DNA of 64,000 nt from Prosopocoilus inquinatus (Eukaryota > Arthropoda > Insecta > Coleoptera > Lucanidae): NCBI GenBank assembly GCA_036172665.1, contig CM069876.1, positions 36,425,001 to 36,489,000 on the forward strand, in the 5' to 3' direction. The stretch's first letter is position 1. Each line of letters begins with the position of its first letter. The notes beneath the pieces were generated by a model that saw only the letters and a list, made by a program, of their open reading frames with translations, had not been told where the DNA came from and did no database searches. Shown here piece by piece: positions 1-10,793 of the stretch. The translations under genes and the position numbers were made by a program.

Positions 1-545
1 ACTTTAAACTCGTCGATCGATCGCTATTTTTGTTTTCTGTTTTATTCGCCTTGACTTTATTTTATATTTGAATTATTACTTGGATTCTCTTTTGTTTTCT
101 TTGTATTTTAAGGAAAAACTTTTGGTTAAAAATTGGTCAATGTTCTTGATTCGATCTGACTCATGTTATCTGATTTTCGTCTTATCTGCGTCCCGGTCGT
201 CTTCTGTTTTTTCATTTCTTATTTGATTGTACATGTTTAATTCAATTCTTAATGTAAATAATTGAACGATTTCTATTTTTTCTCATTTAATCAATTTATT
301 ATCTTTCGTTTCTTCTTTTGTTTGATTTGATTTCTTAATTATCAGTTGATTGTCTTTTGTGTTTTTTTTTTCTTTTACTCGATTTGAGTTTAATTTATTT
401 TACACTTTAAACCCGTCGATCGATCGCTATTTTTGTTATTTTTTTATTCGATTTGATTTGATTTTAATTTTTAATTATTAACTGATAGTCTTTTTCATTA
501 TCATTTCAGATTACATTTTCGAGTGTGATTAAAATTCGTCATTTT
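1..545. repeat. Degenerate AT-rich dispersed repeat
   Basis: Low-complexity T-rich sequence. A recognisable unit beginning ACTTTAAACTCGTCGATCGA occurs at 1-34 and again, with one substitution, at 403-437. The same motif in reverse orientation reappears around 52361-52395. The rest is TTTGATTTGATT-like filler. No coding potential was seen. Whether this is a decayed tandem array or two dispersed copies is unclear. Confidence 0.6.
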
Positions 546-570
546 TTTTAATGTGGATTTGACTTATTAA

Positions 571-698
571 GGCCCGATCTTAACACCTCTTGATAAATCT
601 AACTGCCGGTTAGTATCCTCGGACACCATTTTGTCCACAATAGTTTTCCAGGACATTAACTAGCAGATAAATTTATCAGGAGGTGGTAACATCGTGAC
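571..698. mobile_element. MITE, GGCCCGAT-ended, family with 32726-32851
   Basis: The ends are inverted: GGCCCGATCTTAACACCT on the left against AGGTGGTAACATCGTGAC on the right. The interior shares GTTAGTATCCT and GATAAATTTATCAGGAGGTG with the element at 32726. A TAA lies just left and TGA just right, so a 3-bp target duplication is possible but imperfect. The size and TAA-like target resemble non-autonomous PIF/Harbinger elements; the family assignment is inference. Confidence 0.6.
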
Positions 699-1260
699 TG
701 AGATGTATGTAAATTTTATTTTCGTCCCATTTTCATCGACGACCACCATTTGTTTATTTTTTGTTTTGTTTATTTATGTTAGAAGTTTAATTATTATAAC
801 CTATACGCAGAACTGTTAATTAATTAAGGCTGGGTACTATTTAGGTAAAAACAATGTCCCGTTTTCTATGTTCGTCACTGTACATAAATGTTTAATTCAA
901 ATCAATTTAATATTATTCGTGAATCTTCTACTATATTTAAATAAATTATTCAGATAGGCTTGCAGTGGACAAGAATTCATAACTCTGATTCCTTACGGGT
1001 TCATCGACACCCAACCGACCCCATTAGGTTCATCTACCACTTCTTCAAATCTTCATTGGGGGAACCTCTGCTTTAACTTAATATTTGACGTTCTTGTCTA
1101 TTTTTTATAATGACTAATTTCAGAGTATCAAATAATTTGAACGTTGCCATATATCTATTATTTATATTTGTTTTAATGCTACCATTTTTTCAAGCATTTT
1201 TCTGAGTTGAGTCAAACTTTCTCTTGTTTTAATTACTATGTTGATTTGTATGTCATCGTC
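699..1260. other. AT-rich spacer, nothing recognised
   Basis: No open frame, repeat or structured element was recognised apart from short A/T runs. Confidence 0.5.
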
Positions 1261-1303
1261 TTGCCTTCTAAACACCGTATTTTTGCCCTTTTGAAGTTGA
1301 CTT

Positions 1304-1869
1304 TCATTTCATAGTCTGATAGTGTTTTATTCTACGTATACTTTGCTCGGTAGAGTTCGTTCCAGTAGGAGGTTGTTCAGTTTCACCAATATTATTTTTT
1401 AGAATAGTTTGCGTTGCACAAAAAACAATAGTTGTTGTTGTCAAAATAAAACACGTTGTAAAATATTTTGTAAACTTTGCATCGCAAATAAAAAATACAT
1501 GGTCCTTCAAGAACCCAACAGAGGTCATCAAAGGACTTTAAAGTCTATCTTCGACCTAAAACCCTTGGTCATTCTGTCTGCAGTTTTGAAGATTTCATCC
1601 ACCCTCACCGTTATAGAACGTAATGGACTTAGTATACCCCCCTGCAAAACTCCTTTGTATTTTTTAAAAGTTAATTCCTGCTTCAGTTCTGTTAGAGACC
1701 TTGTATTTTTTTTATTATTTACAAGTAATTCTCTTATGAGAGTGATTTTTGATACATTGTTAATATGATCCAAGTAAGACCCAAGTGATGCGTGCGCAGC
1801 TTTAAAGTGCTTTGGATCAATGTTACCTTGGATTGCGTCAATCCAGCTTTTTAATAATCTGGTTAGAGC
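1304..1869 (-). other. Unidentified open frames, possible decayed element
   Basis: On the minus strand one frame is open from 1869 to 1528 (about 114 codons, first ATG at 1773). It contains GVLQGGILSP, which resembles the reverse-transcriptase motif GVPQGSVLSP. The residues on either side do not match an RT: there is no palm motif before it and no YADD box after it. A second short open frame follows at 1531-1304 with a hydrophobic stretch rich in T, I and F. The pair might be a badly decayed mobile-element protein or chance. I do not assign a function. Confidence 0.2.
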
Positions 1870-2837
1870 CTACTTCTGTTAAGTATATCTTATTTTTCAT
1901 CTTTAGAAAATAATTATTTTTTTTATAGAGTATCGTGTAAAATAATTAAACAATATTCAATTTGAAATTATGGTCGTCGGGGAAAACCCGAACCAATTTC
2001 CCTGACATACACCAGAGCACAGTCGAAATAAGATGAAATTGGTCGGTCGACTGAAAGCACGTAAGAGAGCAATTTTCCTTGCAAATGCAGTAAGAAATGT
2101 AGACTTTAATTCGCCCCCGGGCACAGAATCGTTTACGCTCGGCTGCGTTAAAAACCCCCGCACGAATTTAAATCGCGCCGGAAATTCCGGGCCACGTCTC
2201 CGGGGCGGTTTGCTTTCGACGGGATCGTTCGACTTTAAGAATTGGAAAATTGACGAGGCCTTATTAATACCGAATGAAATTGATCAAACGAACGTGCGCT
2301 CGAGCTCTTGCTTGCTTGCTCACGTTATTCAGTTTTCATTGATCCGAGTAGGTACAGTGATAGACGCAAGTAATGGGATTAGTTATTAATAAGTTTTGAC
2401 GTCGCTGCAATCCGCGAAACATAAAGTTTGTTTCTTTGTTGTGGAAGCAGAAAGCAAATCAATTAGGTACTCTCCCGAACTTCCTGTGCGAAACTTATCA
2501 AAAATGTACAACACCTTAATAAAGCTCGGCGCAAGTTTTTCCACGTTTCGTACTGACGAGAACATAAATCATCAGAGCAGGCGGACTGTCGCGCTAAATA
2601 AGAATTTCCGGCGACATTTTTCACTGTGTCAGTCCACGGAAAATGTATCAAACGCCATCTGCAGTGCGCATAATTTATGCGACTCGTTCGAAATAGATTT
2701 CCGCCCTGAATCTGGTGGCAAAACTGCACGTATTATTCAAACTCGTCGAGAAAAGCTTTTTACCTCTCAACATGTTGCTTAGGTCACCAAGAAATGCAAT
2801 TGTTCACTTCAAAAAAATCTACTACTTTTTGCATATA
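1870..2837. other. GC-richer unique block
   Basis: From about 1960 to 2780 the sequence is clearly richer in G, C and CpG than its surroundings (for example GGGCCACGTCTCCGGGGCGG near 2190). Open frames of about 118 and 128 codons cross it on the plus strand but show no recognisable domain, so I treat them as chance. It could be old single-copy or regulatory DNA. Confidence 0.35.
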
Positions 2838-3600
2838 CAGGGTATTTCATGGAAAGCGTTAATATGATTAAATCCAATTTCTTTGCATGCACAGATCAAA
2901 GAACGCAATTATAAAGGTAAGAACACTCAACTAATCATTCCTCGATAAAAAAAAAGAATTCAGCAAAGCTTCCATTTCTGTGAAGGACTTATGCCTTCTT
3001 ATGCCTCCTACGTTCCTAAACACTATATTAAATTACATTAGCTAAGTAAACCCTTGAAACTTTGCAAAATTAACGGCACGGAGTGCTCATTGTTTAAAAG
3101 TTTAATTACGCAGTAGTATTTAATTGAGTTGATGGACTTCGCAAGGCTCAAAAATCTCCACGTCTCGATCCTTTTAGAAGTCGAGCTGCGTTAATTTAAA
3201 ATATCGGGGCGATCGATGAAAGTAATTCGAAGAGAATAAGTTTCCCGGAGGATCGGGGCGAAAGGGGGTAATCCCCGGCGGGACGTCGCTGCCTATAATT
3301 CTATAAAAACTGAACTCCATCAGAAGTCTGCTGATTCCATCTCGGGATTATCAATTGCGACAGGGGAAGGGTAGATTCTAATTGCATCCGCCAGTTCCGG
3401 TCCCCTACCGGCGGCAATGTCTTTAAATCATCTGTTCCCGGATTCGAATCGAAAATATTGAACAATTGTTTACCTACACTCTGAAAAGCAATTACAAAAT
3501 AAATAGTACATCATTTGAAGAACGTTTAGCTGCAAGCTACATTTTATGTACTATAACGCTCAAATAAAATTATAGTATATACCTACTACATAATCCCCTC
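2838..3600. other. Solitary TACAGGGT end, then mixed unique DNA
   Basis: At 2835-2850 the sequence TATACAGGGTATTTCATGG resembles the terminus of the TACAGGGTGT elements seen elsewhere in the window, but no partner end was found. From 3130 to 3450 the DNA is moderately GC-rich and unique. No gene is supported. Confidence 0.35.
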
Positions 3601-4090
3601 CCCCCTCTCTTCCAAATAAACCAATAATCGAGAGGTGTTTATCCCAAATATTGTCCTCGCTCCCAACCAAACACAAACAAAACAGTTCGCACCCGCCACA
3701 ATCACGCAACAATAATATCGGCTTTAAATTATACTCTAAAGCTTTAAATAAAAGCTCGGATTTTTTACGCGCCCCCACAGCCCTGCCAATTCGATGTTAT
3801 TGCAATTCCGCCTTGCCCAAAATAAACAGGCGACGGGATGTTGTTTTAATTAGGCGCAGTTTCCGTTCCGGCCCGGAGTTTTATATCAGGTGAGCGCGTG
3901 CGGTTTCCCTGTACGTTTGACGGGCCGGAGTTATAAACAAGCTCCGAGGAGGTAAAAAAAAAACTCCGGGCGAAATTAGTTTTTGCGGTTCGCTTTACGA
4001 TTTGGTCGAGAGCATCGCGAGCACGGATTTAATTGTTTAATTACCGCTGGACGGCGATTGTGCTTTGCTGAACGGTCGTTTTTTTTTTTC
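3601..4090. other. GC-richer unique block
   Basis: Rich in CpG (for example GGCGACGGGATG near 3830 and CGAGAGCATCGCGAGCACGG near 4007), set between AT-rich flanks. No supported gene. It is one of a series of such blocks across the window. Confidence 0.35.
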
Positions 4091-4930
4091 GAATAATAAA
4101 GTTTAAATTAGTAGAGGCGTGTGCACAGAATATCAGAAAATAAAAAAAAAACAATAAATATTAACAAATTAACAATTTCCTTAGTGATTTTTGAAAGGCT
4201 CTAATTTTTATCGATTTGATTCAAATTATATAACTGCGATATCGAAAAATTAATAAATAATAAATAAATATTGTCACGAACCTTGATGCATTTTTCAAGT
4301 TTACTATATCCGGTGTTGACTGTATATAAAACATTAAATCAATTTAATCACAATTATCTTAAAATTATTACAGCTTTTATTTTTATTTCAAAATTCCGAG
4401 TATCAATTTACTTTCAGCGTCGGGTTTTACTTTTCGGATGTTTCATGCATCCTGTAGAAAGTCGGATAAATTCAACGGAAACATTTCAGACCATCCTCGG
4501 CACCAATAACAAACTGTATAAACACAGGAAGCAATTAATTTATTATTACCTGCCTAATTGTTTGGTATTGGCCGATTATAATCGATTGCCTTAACTTTCT
4601 AACCGTTTCACACGGTTTTCCATTATTAAGTAATAAGTCGGTCAATATTTGGTCTCTTTTTGACATCTCCAAAAAAAAAATTAGGGCTTTTATATTCCGG
4701 ATCATCCTCCTTCCGGAATTTATTTTATTTACCGAACACGTAGTCCACTGTTAAGGGTCCAGGTTAAGTTTCTCTAAAAATAATGTTTTACGGTCTAAGT
4801 GACCAAGGATGTCATGTTTACAACAATATTTAGAACCTTAGACTGTGATTGCTTTGAGATTTTTGGTTTGTCAAAAATTATAATTAAGAAAAAGAATATC
4901 TTTTTGTAGATGTTAGAAAACGGAGCTTGT
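4091..4930. other. AT-rich spacer, nothing recognised
   Basis: An open frame of 107 codons (4271-4594, plus) has no recognisable motif and an AT-driven composition. I regard it as chance. Confidence 0.4.
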
Positions 4931-5660
4931 CCAAGAACGAAGTAATAGCTTAAAATTTTAACTTGTTATTTGAAACAGAATCAGAATTAAGCAGTTTTAA
5001 TTTTATTAAAAAGGATAAGAGATGGCGTTCTCTTAATTTCGAAAAAATTAAAATCGTCGCGAAGTCAGAAGATGTCAGCGATTGATTGAGAAGAAGTAAT
5101 TGCTTAAAACGTCAACGTGAAATGTCTTGCTATTTGAAACACGAACAAAGCTGCTTTAGTTTTCGAATAAGAGATAGCGTTCTGATTTTTTTTTTTTTGG
5201 TATTTTCTATTTAATTTTGAAATTAAAATGGTCGCCGGTCGGAAGAGGTGAGAGTTTGATCGAGAACATCATGTCGTGGCGTGAAAACGAAAAGCTAACG
5301 CAACATGGTCAAGAGATGGCGCTTAGAACAATCTTATCCCGCCGTGGTTTTATATTTTTGAATATCCATTTTGAAATTAACATCATTTGCATAATTGATT
5401 TGGCGGCGACCTCTGCGTGAAGTTAAAATGTCGCTGCAGTTAAAATATTCTTCGCTTTTGAACAACAGAAGGCGCTCCGACTCCGACTCTTTCCTAGTGG
5501 CTTTTTACTCGTTCGTGCGTAGGTTAAATTTTCGGTTTAATTTCAATCATTGTTTTCACTTTTATTCGGAATAAAATGATGAAAGCGTGTTGTAGACACT
5601 CGAATAAATTAGTTTAGATTTTGGGATAACAGATGGCGCTTGAGGATGACCGCCTAATTC
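4931..5660. repeat. Degenerate repeat with AGATGGCG boxes
   Basis: Two related stretches, about 4945-5030 and 5100-5180, share GCTTAAAA, TATTTGAAACA, GCTG/GCAGTTTTA and ATAAGAGATRGCGTTCT in the same order. Further AGATGGCGCTT boxes lie at 5314 and 5631. The same box recurs elsewhere (24272, minus-type around 24000). This looks like a decayed dispersed or tandem repeat; the unit boundary is not clear. Confidence 0.4.
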
Positions 5661-8500
5661 ATTTTTTATTAATGAACCTGATTTGAAAATAGTAACGATT
5701 TAATTTCTTAAGTGGCTCACGGATGACGTTTAATGCGATTAATCATTACAATAAATTAGATTGCTTTTGATATTTATTAACCAAGTAATTATTGTTTGTC
5801 ATTTTAGTTTTGTTTCAGAGATCCCTTTATCCTTTTGATTTATCCTGAAACCCGAATGCCGAAATCGCGAGAGGGTGGACGAATTTTTTTTTCTTCTTAG
5901 CCTAATAAGGAAGGGATCTATGCTTAAGAGAGGGAATCGGGGGATCCCTGATTTATATGAACTCAAAAGCTGCTAAACTAGGTACAGTTTGGGGAGAGTT
6001 AAAACGAAGGAAAAACTTGTTATCTTTTGAACTAATCTTTGTTTCAGATTTCATTGTTGTTTTTCTTTTTACTTTTATTCAAGTCTGCTCTGTAAAATGG
6101 TTTCCCTTGGTCGAAAAAATTTAGAGCTTCCACTTATGGGGTTTTCCTTCTTACCGTATAAACTGAAATAGTCAATGTATGTTAAGATTATTAACTGGAG
6201 TGCATTAAACTAAATTCAATTAAAATATAGTGTTGCATCGTAAAAATAATTTTAGATAAATCAATTAGAAATATCTAGCGTTCTAGTTGGAATTTGAAAT
6301 GTCAAATGGACACCTGTCAATGATGGCTGTCACTATCAAGCTGTAAACAAACTAGGTCCATCAATTTCGCAAAATTTGATACCTATGTTTATTAAACTCT
6401 TGACATAGTTTTGGCATTCAATTGAAATTCAAATTTTAGAGCCACTGGTGACCCGAGTTAGAAGTTGTAATGCAGCAGCAGGCCATGATCGTGGAAATTA
6501 GAATGAAATTAGACATAAGAACAATAAGGAAAAGCCACTTCATTATGGAGGAATATGTTCTTTTTTTCAAAAAAAAAAAATTCCTTGATTTCAAAGGACA
6601 AGCGCGTCTTGGCGCCGGGTTGCCTTGCAATCCCAGCAACTTCTATTGCCACGACACTGCTGTCAACGTCATAAAGAATACAATGGAAAATAAATAAATA
6701 TTTATCTATATTATAATTCATTAGCTCTCGCGTACAGAAATGCCGATGATTAAAATAGAAGAGAGCTTTCGACAGGTCACGAACGCTCACGACACGTACA
6801 TCGAAGAAACTTTTTAAGTCAAGTTAAAACAATTATCTTTTCTATATGGGCTTAACTTTTTACAAGAAGTTGAAATTTATTTATGTTAATTTAGGTACCA
6901 CAGTGTTACAAAAACATAATACAGGATGATTTTTAAAATTTTAGATAAAAGTTGGCCATGAAAAGTAAAATAAAGTACAAAGTGGCAGATCTACAACAAA
7001 AACTAAAGAAATTATTGGAATTATTTTGCTTTCCATGGTATCCCTTTACATAAAATTTAAAAAATCACACGGAATTTATACTTGCAGTAAAAAGAGCAGG
7101 CAGCTGCTGATCCTATCAGGTATAGTTGCGATCATCATAATCGAGAACGCTATAAGCTATAATCGTACCCATCTTGATGTTAACAAAATTCTTAATCGAT
7201 CTCTATTTACTTGATCATGACTGTAAATGCTGTTTGCGTTGCCAGACAGACATTTTGATATGACGTTAAATATCCCTCCTGATTATTTTTTAATCAAAAC
7301 CCGAAAACATTGAATTTTAAACTAAAAATCGTAAAGTCGCAAAAAAGTCACAATCTCAGATCCGAACACCCATTAATATTACGGTCACCGCAACTCAGAC
7401 TGTGAAACATTGTTACAAAATATTCGACTTGCTTATTAAGACAGAATTTAATCAAATCTTTTTAGAGCCAATAATGAAAATATAATTAGGGTACAGAAAG
7501 GAACTAAACTGCCCTCGTTGGAGCGTCTCGAAACGAAGCGATTGTGATTTCCTTCACATTAAAAAAATAATACCCAAGCTGTGAACTTGTGTTTATTTTT
7601 CAGGAAAATGGAAGATTATAAGGAGGAGCCGGACACATTGATCCTGAAATATTGAGATATTTTAATTACCTAGGCCAAGGCAATTTAAAGACATCAATCA
7701 CTCTTATAAAATGATTCTCATTCTTGATTAATTAAAAATAAAATTAAGTAAACAAGTTTTGAACAAATCCAGAAATCCTGAGAATGTCTGATGTAATAGG
7801 TAGCGGGTATGCCAAACTAATAGTTACAAAATTAGACTGATTGATGATGCAAGTAAACAGCAACAACAAATGTGAGAAGAGAGGAATTTCACTGAAATAT
7901 TAAAGTATAGTGTGGGAAAATGGCATTCTTTCACACATTCATAAATGTTATGCCACACACTCGACAATAATAAGTTACGGGAATACCGGCGTGGAAGGAG
8001 CGGCAAGAATAAACAAGTTTCACGTGACTGTGTTTCCGCGAGAACGTACGCTTGGTACCAGATGGTACCGACCAGGCGGGCGAGAGGTAGGAAAGAACTG
8101 CAGGATGTTTCCAATCAAGTCCTGCCGGACACCAGACCGTTCACACTTCGCTTGTAATTTATGTACTTGACACGATTCATTGTCGCACGTCGATGTGATG
8201 CCCTAGTGCATCAGGTACCGTGGTCAGATATAAATAGAATTGTTATTGTTGTAAAAGACATGGTGAGGCTGAGGATGTTTCATGTACACACAACTTGTTC
8301 AAGATGTCAGATTCAATATTCTTTGTTGCTTTAAAAATTATTCTCCTAAATCAAATATGTCACAGACCAAGGTATCAAACAAGTCATCAAACTTGTCAAC
8401 ATGAAAATATTGAATTAATTATTTAAAAATTGTGCAGCGGCGTTCCGTGTAATAATAATAATGTCTACACATGAAAGTGAATTTATCATCATGTCTCCAA
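5661..8500. other. Unassigned AT-rich DNA
   Basis: Several open frames of 60-96 codons occur here, overlapping on both strands, without recognisable domains, so none is called. Homopolymer runs are frequent (for example A/T runs near 6550 and 7560). No tRNA, no clear inverted repeat and no target duplication were seen. Confidence 0.4.
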
Positions 8501-8745
8501 AAAAATACACTCTGAGGGTCAGAGTTTATCCGAGCGTCCGAAAATAAGGGTTAAAATATCGCGATAAATTCACCCGGAAACACGACGCAACAAAAGCGTC
8601 TCGACGCCCCTTTAATTACTTCCGACCTCTTGTCCGCCAATTAAATTTATTTTATCAGCTGGCCCGCTACTTTACGCGGCGCATAAATTTTTCGGATTTG
8701 AATCGCATGTCACGGTCAACCCCCGAACCGCCAACTCCTCTTTCC
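8501..8745. other. GC-richer unique block
   Basis: Short block with dense CpG (TTTACGCGGCGCATAAATTT near 8672; CACGACGCAACAAAAGCGTC near 8580). No gene seen. Confidence 0.35.
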
Positions 8746-9094
8746 CGGGGTCACCCCCGCAGTTCACCTGCTGCGGAATTTATTGCACGCCCGATATTCA
8801 ATATTTTTTTTTGGCATTTTCCGAAGAAAAAAAAATTTAAACTAGCTATTCTAATGCCTGCGTGAATACATTTTATTATTGTAAACTGATAAAATCAGCC
8901 TTGCATTTCTCTTTTCTTTCTCTTTCTCGGGGTCGCCCCCACAGTTTACCTGCTGCGGAATTTATTGCACGTCCGATATTCAAAAGAATTTTTTTTTGGC
9001 ATTTTCCGAAGAAAAAAAAATTAAATTAGCTATTCTAATGCCTGCGTGAATACATATTATTATTGTAAACTGATAAAATCAGCCTTGCATTTCT
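8746..9094. repeat. Tandem duplication, 182-bp period
   Basis: Copy one spans 8746-8910 and copy two 8928-9094. Both contain CACCTGCTGCGGAATTTATT (TTACC in the second), TTGGCATTTTCCGAAG, GCTATTCTAATGCCTGCGTG and TGTAAACTGATAAAATCAGC. A CT-rich linker (TCTTTTCTTTCTCTTTCT) separates them. Differences are a few substitutions and small indels, so the duplication is fairly recent. Confidence 0.9.
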
Positions 9095-9544
9095 GCACGC
9101 TCAATTAATTATTGTACTTATGTTGATGAATATAATGATAAGGTTTACGTCACTGATTGTTATGTGGCCGTAAATCTAGGAATGAGATTATTATCTGCAC
9201 ATGTTAGCTTTTAATTAATAGTTTTATGATTATTGAAGGCTTGCATAATGCAGGAAGTCAATAAAAATTTTTTTTTAGCTGAGTTAGTCCCCCCTAGTCT
9301 TTTCAGCCAATTTCATAAAACACGGCAATTGTGTTAAGCAGCCAATTTCATACGTGATGAATGTGATGATTGAGAAGCAAATGACCTTAGGTTTTATTTA
9401 AGCTCATCCACACCACGGCGACTCAATTAAAATTATTCTTAGAGGATCTTGTACATTTGTTTACTTATCAAAACTCATTCCTTTCATTTTGAAGACGTCT
9501 TGTTTAAAGCAAAGTGCTTACTTACTTATGACAACGAAAACAAG
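9095..9544. other. Spacer, nothing recognised
   Basis: AT-rich. GCCAATTTCATA occurs twice close together (9306 and 9341), but no larger structure was seen. Confidence 0.4.
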
Positions 9545-9667
9545 AAAATAGTTTTTAAATTTTAAACGGACACTGTTAAAATTGGAAAGAACGCTCAAAC
9601 TATCGTTTGATAGCTTCCTGGCGAAGTTCTTTCCAATTTTAACAGTGTCAAGTTTATAAACTATTTT
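9545..9667. mobile_element. Short inverted-repeat element (MITE-like)
   Basis: The left arm (9545-9592) and right arm (9626-9667) are inverted copies, sharing CACTGTTAAAATTGGAAAGA and its complement and outer AAATAGTTT/AAACTATTT. The loop is about 33 bp. A clear target duplication could not be fixed because the flanks are T/A runs. Confidence 0.65.
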
Positions 9668-9740
9668 ATTACAATTTTCATCGGACGAAAGTCGACTTCA
9701 ATAACATCAACAACCTAAACCTGGCCGCTCTCTAGTGATG

Positions 9741-9829
9741 GCAGTTTTCCAATGGTTTCGTCTCTTATAATTACACGAGGTTAAAAACTAAAATGAAAAT
9801 ACATTAAGTGTAGAGCCATTGGAAAACGC
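9741..9829. repeat. Short inverted repeat
   Basis: GCAGTTTTCCAATGG at 9741-9755 is matched by CCATTGGAAAACGC at 9816-9829. Arms of about 14 bp around a 60-bp AT-rich loop. May be a MITE remnant. Confidence 0.4.
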
Positions 9830-10315
9830 TTTTTTTTTTCTAAGAGCATTGCCAGATATCCGATACCCAAGTCGTTTAATAAGGCAAGTGTAGAATCGTA
9901 GAATCAATCAATCTGTTACGGCACCTCATCAGTAAAAACCTCTAAAAAAATATCTTTAAAAAAAAAAACATCGGATAAACGATAGCTTTATCTTTTACAT
10001 AAAATACTGTTCGTGAGTAGTTAAATAAACGCGACGTGTTTCTAAATTTCATTCGGTGACCTAAAATGCGAGGAAGAAAAGTGGGCGTTACTCTAATTAA
10101 CGCATTAAAAATCTGATCTGTAATTGGTTCATATAATCTGAGAGAATAAAAGTGGACATTACAAAATATTATGACATAAAATAAACATTTTCTGTCTGGA
10201 AAAGAGTTTCTTGAATTAGGATTTCGATTAGAATTTTTTTATTAGTTTTGAATACAACGGAGTGCAAGCAAACAGGCCTGATTGGTTGATTTTTAATTAA
10301 AAGAAAAAAGTAACG

Positions 10316-10606
10316 CCTAAACGGTTCAAGTGGTAAGGGTCTTGCAATCGCATGGTCGTGAGTGCGAACCGCGCTCGGAATATTTCTCGGGGGTAGTCGG
10401 TATCCACTTCAGGTACCGTTCAGTGTTAGGGATAAAATTCGACACTGCGACGAGGTTTGGAAGTAACAATGCCACGAAACACTTTACATACACAAAAAAA
10501 AACACTACCACTCTTGAGGTCTCAACAAGTCTAAAACTTCAGACCCTATTGGGCAAGCATCACAGATAAAAAACTGAGTGAAAGTCTTAATTTCCTCTAT
10601 AGTCGA
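10316..10606 (+). mobile_element. tRNA-derived SINE, copy 1
   Basis: The head matches the two other copies: CCTAAACGGTTCAAGTGGTA (A-box-like GTGGTAAGG) followed by a B-box-like GTGCGAACCGC. Next come a body with TCGGTATCCAC, GACGAGGTTTGGAAGTAAC and CACTTTACA, and a tail CAGACCCTATTGGGCAAGCA with CACAGATAAA. Head and body agree in order with 44179-44436 (plus) and 46404-46670 (minus). Transcription would be by RNA polymerase III; mobilisation would need a LINE partner. The B box is diverged here, so this copy is probably silent. Confidence 0.7.
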
Positions 10607-10793
10607 CGTCTCGATTTTTTTTCTTGCAAAAAGACTTCTTCAGGGTTTTTACTGGCCGTGTTCTTTATTGCTGCTGCTACTGCTCGGTGATAGCCATCCC
10701 AACGCTGCAATAACAGTAGTAACAACAAAAAACTCGAATTCGAACAGAAGCAGCCCTGGAGAAGTATTTTGCAAGAAAGGTGAAACGTTGACA
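10598..10793. repeat. Foldback joined to the SINE tail
   Basis: GTCGACGTCTCG ... TTTCTTGCAAAAAGACTTCTTCAGG (10603-10644) is inverted relative to CCTGGAGAAGTATTTTGCAAGAAAGGTGAAACGTTGAC (10755-10793). The loop holds TGCTGCTGCTACTG and CAGTAGTAACAAC, itself partly inverted. The same foldback lies beside the SINE at 46158-46404. A 149-codon open frame through it (10578-11027) is a by-product of the repeat and is not called as a gene. Confidence 0.6.

Noticed and set aside
1528..1869. GVLQGGILSP as evidence for a reverse transcriptase
   Set aside because: Only one short motif fits. The residues before and after lack the other RT blocks and there is no YADD box, so it was kept only as an unidentified frame.
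2033..2389. 118-codon plus-strand open frame
   Set aside because: It lies in a GC-richer block where stops are rarer, has no recognisable motif, and overlaps open frames on the other strand.
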